A DNA stretch of 6,516 nucleotides from Spirosoma sp. (GCA_025351545.1 JANXVQ010000810.1:1-6516), one strand, 5' to 3'. Positions 1-6,501 are shown, counted from the stretch's first letter. The notes: generated by a model not told the origin, from the sequence alone. Numbers and translations are program-made.

Positions 1-279
1 TTGATTGGTAGTCTTGTACTCAGTAAGTCTGTTAATCAGGTATATACCGACTGGCTGAGCGGCAACGCGGCTACCTATGATCGCGAGATGACCGAACGGC
101 ACCGCCAACTGTTGTCATCGGCTGATACCGTTCGTCTGCGACCCATTAGTGTTTATCCACCCAGCTTATTTGTCGAAGACGTTAAGCCCGACCAAACGCA
201 CTGGTGGAATCGTTGTCAGGCAGGATATTACGGCCATAAAACAATTATTCTTGACTCTACTCTCACCGCCACCCGTTAA
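1..279 (+). CDS. C-terminal end of a larger protein, probably a polytopic membrane protein of a surface-glycan locus (5' partial)
   Basis: The reading frame is open from base 1 and ends at TAA 277-279, so only the last 92 or so residues are present. The TTG at base 1 is unlikely to be the true start because the segment begins in the middle of an apparent domain. The visible part is soluble: a charged, helical stretch (YDREMTERHRQLLSS, about residues 26-40), then VRLRPISVYPPSLFVEDV and a conserved-looking THWWNRCQAGYYG (about 66-78). From memory, tails of this kind, with a PxSLFxxD segment followed by W(W)N and YYG, close multispanning DUF6056-like membrane proteins in Bacteroidota glycan loci, but the membrane part is outside the window, so the family is tentative. 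The next gene starts 7 bp downstream, which suggests co-transcription with the ALG5-like glycosyltransferase. No function can be stated from the tail alone. Confidence 0.75.
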   Translation: MIGSLVLSKSVNQVYTDWLSGNAATYDREMTERHRQLLSSADTVRLRPISVYPPSLFVEDVKPDQTHWWNRCQAGYYGHKTIILDSTLTATR

Positions 280-286
280 AGGCTGT

Positions 287-1024
287 ATGTCGTCTGTTTG
301 TATTATAATTCCGTGTTATAACGAAGCCACCCGGCTCCCGTCCGACGTGTTTCTGGCGTATGTAGGGAAGGGTGCCGACGTGAATTTTTGCTTTGTAGAT
401 GATGGCAGCACTGATCACACCCGAACTGTGCTGGAAACGATGCAGGCGCAATATCCTGATCGGATAGAAGTCCTGATTCTGGCCCAAAATCAGGGTAAAG
501 CCGGAGCGGTTCGGGCGGGAATGCTGCACTGCGTTAACAAGTCATTCGATTATCTGGGCTTTTTAGACGCCGACCTCGCTACTCCACTGAATGCTATTGC
601 TGACTTGACCGCTATACTGGATGCAAACCCGGCACTCGATTTAGTTATGGGTTCGCGTATTAAGTTTCTGGGCGTCGACATTCAGCGTAACCCGTTCCGG
701 CATTATGTTGGTCGGGTCATTGCGACTATAATCAGCTATATCCTGAAACTACCCATTTATGATTCCCAGTGTGGGGCTAAATTATTTCGGCGGGAGATCG
801 TTGCCGACCTGTTCCGGGAGCCGTTTATTAGCCCCTGGTTGTTCGATGTAGAATTACTGGCCCGGCTTATTCAGAAGCAGGGACGACCAAACGTATTAAA
901 GCATGTTGCCGAGTATCCACTGCGGCAATGGACTGAGCAAAGTGACTCGCGCATTAGCTCAGGCTATGTTTTTAAAATGTGGTATGAACTATACCGAATA
1001 CAGCGAAAATATCGAACCGTGTGA
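287..1024 (+). CDS. ALG5-like family 2 glycosyltransferase (probable polyprenyl-phosphate glucosyltransferase)
   Basis: A 245-residue soluble GT-A enzyme, expected to move a sugar (glucose in ALG5) from a nucleotide sugar to a polyprenyl phosphate at the cytoplasmic membrane face. Motifs in order: the first nucleotide-binding strand CIIIPCYNEATRLP (5-18), VDDGSTD (37-43) for nucleotide binding, NQGKAGAVRAGM (68-79), the metal-binding DAD in LDADLATP (93-100), GSR (122-124), YDSQCGAKLF (158-167) and WLFDVELL (184-191). The last two together with DADLATP are typical of the dolichyl-phosphate glucose synthase branch. No convincing membrane helix is visible, whereas eukaryotic ALG5 has an N-terminal anchor. 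The same frame is open back to an ATG at 149, but that would add 46 non-homologous residues overlapping the upstream gene. ATG 287 puts the first beta strand right at the N-terminus, as the family expects; only a weak AAAGG precedes it (278-282). The gene lies 7 bp after the upstream stop and 10 bp before the next gene. The sugar specificity is not visible. Confidence 0.9.
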   Translation: MSSVCIIIPCYNEATRLPSDVFLAYVGKGADVNFCFVDDGSTDHTRTVLETMQAQYPDRIEVLILAQNQGKAGAVRAGMLHCVNKSFDYLGFLDADLATPLNAIADLTAILDANPALDLVMGSRIKFLGVDIQRNPFRHYVGRVIATIISYILKLPIYDSQCGAKLFRREIVADLFREPFISPWLFDVELLARLIQKQGRPNVLKHVAEYPLRQWTEQSDSRISSGYVFKMWYELYRIQRKYRTV

Positions 1025-1034
1025 TCTAGTATTT

Positions 1035-2774
1035 ATGACTCTAGTTTCTATACCTCAACATCAACTGAAAGCATCCGGCCAATTACGGGTAATTAGTTAT
1101 GTGCTGCTAGTTATACCGCTCATTTGCTTTTGCATACTATTGTTTACGTACGCTGTCAATGTGCCCTGGATGGACGACATTGATGCGTTTTTAAGCTTTA
1201 TGATTGGCTATATTGATGCGCCGACCATTAGTGAAAAACTCGACTGGTTACTTCGCCCGAACAATGAGCATCGTATTTTAACGGCGAAGCTAATTACCCT
1301 GGCCATGTATAAGCTAACAGGAACGGTGAACTTTCGTTGGTTAGTCTTTGCTGCTTTTGTCTTTCTTCTGGGCATTATATACGTATTCTACCGCCTTTTC
1401 CGGTCCATCAAACTACCGTTATTGGCATTTATACCGATTGTATTTCTAGTATTACAACCGCAATATTACCTCACTAGTATATGGGCCATAACGGGCCTGC
1501 AACATCTGGTGACACTGTCACTCACGTTGGCGGCTATTTATTGCCTGGCCAGCGATAACCGAAACCGCTTTGCAGGGGCAATATTCATACAAATAATTGC
1601 GTCGCTTTCGATGAGCAATGGCTTGTTCGGTTGGGTGGCCGGGGCGGTCGTGCTGGCGTTGCAACGGCAATGGATTCGGTTGGCTATCTGGTTGATAGTA
1701 GGCGTAGCAACAATCATTTTTTACTTCCACGATTTCCCGAATGGACAAGGTAATGAAAGCAGTGTAAGCTTCTTTCTGAAGTACCCTTACCTGGTATTTT
1801 TTGGCTTTTTTACATTCATTGGCGGCTTGTTCGACTTTCTGCCAAACGCGGCTATCTTAGTGCGCAGTGTGTTGCCAACACTGGGGGGCTTCGTTCTTGT
1901 TTCAACTATGTTGTGGTTATTGTGGCGTATGAATTGGCCGCTGCTGCGAAGAACGTCCATCTCATATTCTTCGGATTCCGCACTGATTTCTCGTCAAAAA
2001 CGCCGTTATTTCTTTACAGGCTGTTATGCCTTTTTATTGGTTAACGCCGTTATTGTCGCCTTCCTGAGACCTCGCTTCGGCTACGATGTTATGCTGGTGA
2101 GTAATTATATGATTTATTCGGCGGTACTTGTATCATTGCTATATCTTAACGTTTTAAGTGAATATGGAATCAAGTCGATGCCGATGCGCTGGGTGCAGTT
2201 TGGCTTACTATTTGGCTTGGGAATCTGGGGATTTTGGTACATAACCCGTTTGCCGAAAATTGCTTTACGAAAAGAATTGTTGCTGACGAATACCTTTAAC
2301 CAGAAATATAACGAGACAGGTTTAGGAGCTGTTTGGAGAACACCATTCGCTACTTTAGCCAAAGAAGTAATGAGTAAAGCCATCAGGAAGGGTATCTATC
2401 AGTATCCTGCGGCTTACTTTACCCCTTATGAGCAGGACGTGCTGGCTGCCCGGCAGATCAAATCCGACTCGACGCTGAATCTCCAGTTGGTGATGGGAGA
2501 CTATAGCAGTCTGGTTAAAACAGACTATAATGCTCTACCTTATGTGGTTAATCAGGCGGCTGTAGTAGTACAATCTGACAAATACACCTATTTGTTTCCT
2601 TCCGAAGTGTCATTTACACCGGCTGCTTTTTTTCTGAACCGGCCAGTAAGAACTCTGAAGGCTGAAATTGTGCGGACAATACTTCCCGGAGGTCATTATC
2701 GTATAGGTATTTTGGCACCGGCTGGAAAAGAGAAAGCTATTCAATTTAGCCAGCAGACATTGACGATTCCTTAA
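1035..2774 (+). CDS. Polytopic membrane protein of unknown function, possible GT-C-like glycosyltransferase
   Basis: A 579-residue protein with about 11 predicted membrane segments (roughly residues 19-41, 103-120, 127-143, 152-170, 180-208, 216-231, 252-268, 279-298, 326-344, 353-372, 386-404), followed by a soluble C-terminal domain of about 175 residues. The first loop carries an acidic motif, PWMDDID (44-50), then RPNNEHRI (74-81). Acidic residues in the first external loop are typical of GT-C transferases, which use lipid-linked sugars, so a transferase acting on products of the neighbouring GT2 enzymes is plausible but inferred. I do not recognise a named family with certainty. The frame is open upstream to 903, but those residues overlap the end of the preceding gene. 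ATG 1035 leaves a 10 bp gap and a short basic N-terminus before helix 1, so it is preferred; ATG 984 is an alternative. The tail (405-579) is rich in beta-prone stretches such as YVVNQAAVVVQ and has no cysteine or recognisable catalytic motif. It could be a glycan-binding or scaffolding domain. Confidence 0.85.
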   Translation: MTLVSIPQHQLKASGQLRVISYVLLVIPLICFCILLFTYAVNVPWMDDIDAFLSFMIGYIDAPTISEKLDWLLRPNNEHRILTAKLITLAMYKLTGTVNFRWLVFAAFVFLLGIIYVFYRLFRSIKLPLLAFIPIVFLVLQPQYYLTSIWAITGLQHLVTLSLTLAAIYCLASDNRNRFAGAIFIQIIASLSMSNGLFGWVAGAVVLALQRQWIRLAIWLIVGVATIIFYFHDFPNGQGNESSVSFFLKYPYLVFFGFFTFIGGLFDFLPNAAILVRSVLPTLGGFVLVSTMLWLLWRMNWPLLRRTSISYSSDSALISRQKRRYFFTGCYAFLLVNAVIVAFLRPRFGYDVMLVSNYMIYSAVLVSLLYLNVLSEYGIKSMPMRWVQFGLLFGLGIWGFWYITRLPKIALRKELLLTNTFNQKYNETGLGAVWRTPFATLAKEVMSKAIRKGIYQYPAAYFTPYEQDVLAARQIKSDSTLNLQLVMGDYSSLVKTDYNALPYVVNQAAVVVQSDKYTYLFPSEVSFTPAAFFLNRPVRTLKAEIVRTILPGGHYRIGILAPAGKEKAIQFSQQTLTIP

Positions 2775-2807
2775 GAAAAGAAAGTGTGGATATATCAGCA
2801 ACGTCAA

Positions 2808-2821
2808 AAAAGTTTACTTTT
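2808..2821. repeat. Short palindrome AAAAGT-TT-ACTTTT overlapping the candidate -7 box
   Basis: Two perfect 6 bp arms (2808-2813 and 2816-2821) are separated by two bases. The spacing is too short for a stable RNA hairpin and no GC-rich stem is present, so it is not a terminator. Its overlap with the candidate -7 element would allow an operator role, but short A/T palindromes also arise by chance. Confidence 0.3.
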
Positions 2822-2822
2822 G
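2815..2822 (+). promoter_or_regulatory. Candidate Bacteroidota -7 promoter element (TACTTTTG)
   Basis: TACTTTTG matches the TAnnTTTG -7 consensus of Bacteroidota primary sigma factor promoters exactly. It sits in the 79 bp gap before the GtrB-like gene and would give a leader of about 25 nt before the TTG start at 2854. No TTTG or TTG -33 element is visible at the usual distance upstream, so the call rests on the -7 box alone. In a by-eye scan of this strand I found only two exact matches inside genes (4370-4377 and 6198-6205), so finding one in each of two short gaps is suggestive. Confidence 0.35.
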
Positions 2823-2853
2823 TCACTTCTGCCACTGAATCCTTACTGTTGTT

Positions 2854-3837
2854 TTGTCAAATACTCAGATTTCTATTGTAGTCCCGTTGTACAACGAAAC
2901 CGAGTCGTTTCCGCGGCTTGTTTCCCGGTTAAATGCTGTGATGGACACGTCTCCATTGTCCGTTGAGATAGTGCTTATTGATGATGGTAGTCGCGACAAT
3001 ACCGCTGTTCTGATGCAACAGATTGCGCTGACCGACAGCCGATACCAGTGTGTATTTCTGTCGCGCAATTATGGTCACCAGATTGCCCTTACGGCCGGTA
3101 TTGCCTCTGCCTGTGCTACTGAAGCGTTGTTTATAATTGACGGTGACTTGCAGGACCCGCCCGAATTGCTCACGGAGTTCTACCAGAAATTTCAGGAAGG
3201 CTACGATGTTGTATATGCTGTGCGGAAGAAGCGGAAGGAAAATTGGTTTAAGCGAATAGCCTATTCATTATTTTATCGCTTGATGCGTTCAATTTCTTAC
3301 GTTGATTTGCCTTTAGATAGTGGTGATTTTTCGCTTATTAGCCGCCGGGTAGCAGATGTGTTAAAACAAATGCCCGAAGAAAGTCGATTTATTCGGGGCA
3401 TGCGGAGTTGGATTGGTTTCCGTCAGGTTGGCGTTGAGTATGAACGTGATGCCCGCTTAGATGGAGACTCGAAATACTCGTTCAGCATGTTGCAACGCCT
3501 GGCCTACAATGGAATTTTTAACTTCAGTGAGTATCCTGTTAAGTTAATTACCCGGATGGGTATGACTACCCTTGGTGTCGCGGTTTTGTATTTGATTCAA
3601 ACGCTTATCAAACGGTTTGTTTACCACGACGTTCCGCAGGGGTTTACGGCCTTATTATTTGTAATTATTCTTTTCAGCGGTGTTCAATTGATAGCGTTGG
3701 GTTTAATTGGCGAATATGTTTTGCGCATATTTTTCCAGGCGAAAGGACGTCCGCTCTATGTGGTTCGGGAAATTATTCGCCAACAACAACGTCAACCATT
3801 GGGGAACTTAGACAGCCCGAAAATAACAGTAGATTGA
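2854..3837 (+). CDS. GtrB/DPM1-like polyprenyl-phosphate glycosyltransferase (family GT2) with TTG start
   Basis: A 327-residue membrane-anchored GT2 expected to form a polyprenyl-phosphate-linked sugar, as GtrB, ArnC and bacterial DPM1-like enzymes do. Motifs: ISIVVPLYNE (6-15), LIDDGSRDNT (41-50), RNYGHQIALTAGI (71-83), the metal-binding and signature IDGDLQDPPE (95-104), LDSGDFSLISR (154-164), PEESRFIRG (174-182), RLDGDSKYS (201-209) and an amphipathic NFSEYPVKL segment (223-231). Two membrane helices follow (about 235-254 and 265-292), then GRPLYVVREI (298-307), the usual C-terminal signature. The start is TTG 2854. An in-frame TGA lies at 2836-2838, no ATG or GTG lies between them, and the first in-frame ATG (2941, residue 30) would remove the first nucleotide-binding strand. 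No Shine-Dalgarno sequence is seen. Length and architecture are normal for the family. The gene opens the second part of the cluster after a 79 bp gap. The sugar is unknown; ArnC-type, glucosyl or mannosyl transfer cannot be separated by eye. Confidence 0.92.
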   Translation: MSNTQISIVVPLYNETESFPRLVSRLNAVMDTSPLSVEIVLIDDGSRDNTAVLMQQIALTDSRYQCVFLSRNYGHQIALTAGIASACATEALFIIDGDLQDPPELLTEFYQKFQEGYDVVYAVRKKRKENWFKRIAYSLFYRLMRSISYVDLPLDSGDFSLISRRVADVLKQMPEESRFIRGMRSWIGFRQVGVEYERDARLDGDSKYSFSMLQRLAYNGIFNFSEYPVKLITRMGMTTLGVAVLYLIQTLIKRFVYHDVPQGFTALLFVIILFSGVQLIALGLIGEYVLRIFFQAKGRPLYVVREIIRQQQRQPLGNLDSPKITVD

Positions 3838-3843
3838 GTTGGA

Positions 3844-3851
3844 TAAGTTTG
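3844..3851 (+). promoter_or_regulatory. Candidate Bacteroidota -7 promoter element (TAAGTTTG)
   Basis: TAAGTTTG is an exact TAnnTTTG match in the 47 bp gap, 33 bp before the ATG of the second membrane-anchored GT2, and would give a leader of about 25-30 nt. No TTG or TTTG stands at the usual -33 distance; the nearest upstream TTG at 3799-3801 is too far. Read-through from the preceding gene is equally possible. Confidence 0.3.
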
Positions 3852-3884
3852 CTCAGCATTATTTATTGCCGGGTATAAATCACA

Positions 3885-4859
3885 ATGCTTTTGAACAGTA
3901 CCTTAAACGCCTATCCTGCCCGCATTAATATCGTTATTCCCTTATTTAACGACTGGCAGGCTCTCGGATTATTACTGGAACGTATCCGGGCGGTAAACGA
4001 ACCGACACTAACCAGTCGGCTGGCCTTCCTGATTGTGGACGATTGCTCTGTAACCGACTACGAAACGTTGCCTGGTGGCATTGGCCAATCGCTCTCGGTG
4101 CTGCGTCTGTTTCGGAACGTTGGGCATCAGAAAGCCATTGCCCTTGGCTTGTCCTATCTAGCTTCGTTGCCCGAACAGCATCTCACTATTGTGATGGACT
4201 CCGACGGCGAAGACCGGCCCGAAGATATTTTTCCGCTTTTGCAAAAAGGAGCTGAGAACCCAACTTGCGTCGTGTTTGCGCATCGTGCCAAACGACATGA
4301 GAGTCTGGTTTTTCGGACCTTCTATGAAGTGTATAAAATCGTCTTCCAGTTGTTAACGGGCAAGGTGATTACGTTTGGTAACTTTAGCCTTATTCCGGCG
4401 AAGCAATTGCGAAAACTGGCTTATGTTTCTGAAATCTGGAATAACTACCCCGGTGGTGTCATTCGGTCGAAATTGCCCTATACAGCTATCCCATTAGAAC
4501 GCGGGCGTCGGTTGGCGGGAGAGTCAAAAATGAACTTTGTTTCTCTGGTGCTGCACGGCCTGAGTGCGGTTTCAGTGCTGATGGACACGACCGCTGTGCG
4601 GCTGGCATTGTTTTGTGTTATGATGGTGGTGGCCTCGGTTTTCGGTATTGGTATTGTGGTGGCCCTTCGTTTGTTTACCGACATGGCTGTGCCAGGATGG
4701 GCCAGTTATTTAGTGTTTTCGTTCCTGATTGTTATCCTACAGGCTTTTCTGATTTCACTGCTGTTAGTATTTATTGTGTTATCGTATCGAACACAACCCC
4801 AGTTTATTCCGGCGCGACAATTTCAGGACTTTATCGAAAAGGTCGAAGATGTGTATTAA
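3885..4859 (+). CDS. Divergent GtrB-like family 2 glycosyltransferase with two C-terminal membrane helices
   Basis: A 324-residue GT2, apparently a distant paralogue of the preceding gene. Shared landmarks align in order: INIVIPLFND (14-23), LIVDDCSVTD (49-58), RNVGHQKAIALGL (77-89), VMDSDGEDRPED (103-114), GNFSLIPAKQL (165-175) and GRRLAGESKMNF (207-218). Two membrane helices follow (about 237-262 and 272-301), then a short cytoplasmic tail. The metal-binding DxD is kept as D105-S-D107 and the DD pair is intact, so it should be catalytically competent. It departs from the usual pattern: DDCS replaces DDGS, DSDGED replaces DxDLQD, and GNF replaces the D-x-GDF segment. This suggests a different sugar donor or acceptor. 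The likely role (inference) is transfer of a sugar to polyprenyl phosphate or a related lipid acceptor. ATG 3885 puts the first beta strand at residue 14 and is the natural start; no strong Shine-Dalgarno is present. It lies 47 bp after the GtrB-like gene and 109 bp before the MBOAT gene. Confidence 0.88.
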   Translation: MLLNSTLNAYPARINIVIPLFNDWQALGLLLERIRAVNEPTLTSRLAFLIVDDCSVTDYETLPGGIGQSLSVLRLFRNVGHQKAIALGLSYLASLPEQHLTIVMDSDGEDRPEDIFPLLQKGAENPTCVVFAHRAKRHESLVFRTFYEVYKIVFQLLTGKVITFGNFSLIPAKQLRKLAYVSEIWNNYPGGVIRSKLPYTAIPLERGRRLAGESKMNFVSLVLHGLSAVSVLMDTTAVRLALFCVMMVVASVFGIGIVVALRLFTDMAVPGWASYLVFSFLIVILQAFLISLLLVFIVLSYRTQPQFIPARQFQDFIEKVEDVY

Positions 4860-4968
4860 TGGATTGGTAAGTTCATACTGGAGAATTGGTGCGTTGGGCG
4901 AATCTAAAAAGTTAGTTTGCGTTATATCAACCACTTATTACTTGCTGCTTGCCATTTGCAACTAACTA
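4860..4968. other. 109 bp intergenic spacer before the MBOAT gene
   Basis: This is the longest gap in the window. No terminator-like hairpin, RNA gene or convincing ORF is visible. TTAGTTTG (4912-4919) is one mismatch from the TAnnTTTG -7 consensus, with TTG at 4886-4888 (23 bp upstream) or 4894-4896 (15 bp upstream) as possible -33 elements. This is a weak promoter candidate only. The bases just before the MBOAT ATG are A/T-rich without a Shine-Dalgarno sequence. Confidence 0.35.
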
Positions 4969-6501
4969 ATGTTATTTAATTCGTTACAATTTTTACTGTT
5001 TTTTATTGTCGTTACGCTCAGTTACTTCAGTCTGAAGTGGCAGGGACGATGGATACTATTGCTGCTGGCCAGTTGCTACTTCTACATGGTTTTCCAGCCA
5101 GCCTACATTGTTATTCTTTTTCTTACCATCGTCATTGATTACATCGCCGGAATCTGGATCGAGAAATCGAGCGGGAAAGCCAGACGGTGGTTGCTGATTC
5201 TATCGCTGATTTCTAACCTTGGCATTCTGGCCTTCTTCAAATATCTCGGTTTCTTCACCGAAAATATTGCCAGTCTGTTCGATGCCTTTCATATGCCGCA
5301 CATTGCCGAAACGGTTACGGAACAGGTGAATCGGGTGTTTGTGAAAGTGCTGCATGTGTTTGGCCAAAGTGGTATTTCATCCTACAAAAATAACATGAGT
5401 ATTTTGCCCATTGGTCTGTCGTTCCATACGTTTCAGGCCATGAGCTATACGATTGAAGTGTATCGGGGAAACCAGAAAGCGGAGAAGCATTTCGGTATTT
5501 ATGCGCTGTATGTAATGTTTTACCCGCAACTGGTGGCAGGCCCTATTGAGCGGCCACAAAATGTACTCTGGCAGTTTCACGATTACTTTAAATACGATGT
5601 CGAAAACGTAAAAGCCGGACTGATGCAAATGGCTTTTGGCCTGTTCAAAAAACTTGTAATCGCCGATCGCCTTGCCATGCTCGTTGACCATGCCTATGCC
5701 GACCCGGCTCAACAAAACGGCCTGACGCTCCTTGCTGCCACTTTTTTCTATACATTCCAGATTTACTGCGACTTTTCGGGTTATTCCGATGTGGCTATCG
5801 GCGCTTCCCGGGTTATGGGCTTCACGCTCATGGACAACTTCAAAACGCCTTATGTTGCCCAGTCGATTTCAGAATTCTGGCGACGCTGGCACATTTCGCT
5901 CTCGACCTGGTTTCGCGATTATTTGTATATCCCGCTTGGTGGCAATCGCAAAGGTGAGGTTAGGCAATACCTGAACATGATGATTGTATTTCTGGCCAGC
6001 GGGCTATGGCACGGGCCAAACTGGACGTATGTAATCTGGGGCGGTCTGAATGGCCTGTATCAAATTCTGGCCGTTCTGCGCGACAAACTATTGGCCAGGA
6101 TGGGCTTCTCGAATACGCCAGCCAGCTTGGTAACATCACCCGTTCATGACCGGGAAAGCCATAAATCATCTGTGCGTGTCGTAACGAACACGCTCATTAC
6201 GTTTGTGTTGATTATGCTGACGTGGGTATTCTTTCGCGCCCACAACCTCAGCGACGCTTTCCTGATTCTGAATCGAATTGCCACCTTATCAGTAAGCGAT
6301 CATATCGACAGCCCAATGAACTCGGTGGAGATGTGGTTCAGTATTTTTCTGATCGTATTTCTCCTGGTGAAAGAGCAATTCTATCTCACCATTCCAACGC
6401 GCAACACCACCCGTTTCGCTGTGTTATTCGTTCTGCTTACATTCGTAACCTACCTGTTCGGCGTTTTCTCCTCAAATCAGTTCATTTATTTTCAGTTCTG
6501 A
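4969..6501 (+). CDS. AlgI-type MBOAT O-acyltransferase
   Basis: A complete 510-residue multispanning membrane-bound O-acyltransferase, close in length to alginate O-acetyltransferase AlgI and DltB-type proteins. Family members pass an acyl group, usually acetyl, across the inner membrane for O-acylation of an exported polysaccharide. Visible signatures: N-terminal FNSLQFLLFF, LPIGLSFHTFQAMSYTIEVYRG (146-167), VAGPIERP (189-196), YCDFSGYSDVAIG (266-278), FWRRWHISLSTWFRDYLYIP (303-322) with conserved His308, and GLWHGPNW (345-352) with His348, which corresponds to the catalytic histidine of AlgI and DltB. The C-terminus ends in FIYFQF, common in this subfamily. Between helices near 100 and 145 lies a soluble stretch of about 40 residues. 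ATG 4969 begins directly before the first hydrophobic helix, with no Shine-Dalgarno. AlgI proteins normally work with a periplasmic SGNH/AlgJ-like protein; none is visible, since the window ends 15 bp after the stop. The neighbouring glycosyltransferases suggest that the substrate is the glycan they help to build; the acyl group and the exact acceptor are unknown. Confidence 0.95.
   Translation: MLFNSLQFLLFFIVVTLSYFSLKWQGRWILLLLASCYFYMVFQPAYIVILFLTIVIDYIAGIWIEKSSGKARRWLLILSLISNLGILAFFKYLGFFTENIASLFDAFHMPHIAETVTEQVNRVFVKVLHVFGQSGISSYKNNMSILPIGLSFHTFQAMSYTIEVYRGNQKAEKHFGIYALYVMFYPQLVAGPIERPQNVLWQFHDYFKYDVENVKAGLMQMAFGLFKKLVIADRLAMLVDHAYADPAQQNGLTLLAATFFYTFQIYCDFSGYSDVAIGASRVMGFTLMDNFKTPYVAQSISEFWRRWHISLSTWFRDYLYIPLGGNRKGEVRQYLNMMIVFLASGLWHGPNWTYVIWGGLNGLYQILAVLRDKLLARMGFSNTPASLVTSPVHDRESHKSSVRVVTNTLITFVLIMLTWVFFRAHNLSDAFLILNRIATLSVSDHIDSPMNSVEMWFSIFLIVFLLVKEQFYLTIPTRNTTRFAVLFVLLTFVTYLFGVFSSNQFIYFQF

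Noticed and set aside
149..286. 46-residue N-terminal extension of the ALG5-like transferase from ATG 149
   Set aside because: It overlaps the upstream gene in another frame, has no family-like sequence, and ATG 287 gives the normal N-terminus.
903..1034. 44-residue N-terminal extension of the 579-residue membrane protein
   Set aside because: It lies almost wholly within the end of the preceding glycosyltransferase gene, and ATG 1035 sits directly before the first membrane helix.
2898..2932. AACCG...CGGTT inverted repeat near the start of the GtrB-like gene
   Set aside because: Five-base arms with a long spacer inside coding sequence are expected by chance.
2784..2966. Small ORF (60 codons) spanning the 79 bp gap and the start of the GtrB-like gene
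   Set aside because: It overlaps the conserved first strand of the transferase in another frame and has no recognisable features.
3844..3880. TTTG (3848-3851) with TATAAAT (3874-3880) as a -33/-7 pair
   Set aside because: TATAAATC lacks the TTTG end of the Bacteroidota -7 box; the TAAGTTTG match is the better candidate.
4774..4965. Small ORF (63 codons) running from the end of the divergent GT2 into the gap
   Set aside because: More than half is a shadow of the real gene, the composition is not protein-like, and no start signal or conserved motif is seen. The inner ATG at 4849 would give only 38 residues.
5377..5715. 112-codon ORF on the minus strand inside the MBOAT gene
   Set aside because: It is fully antisense to strongly conserved MBOAT motifs, with no independent support.
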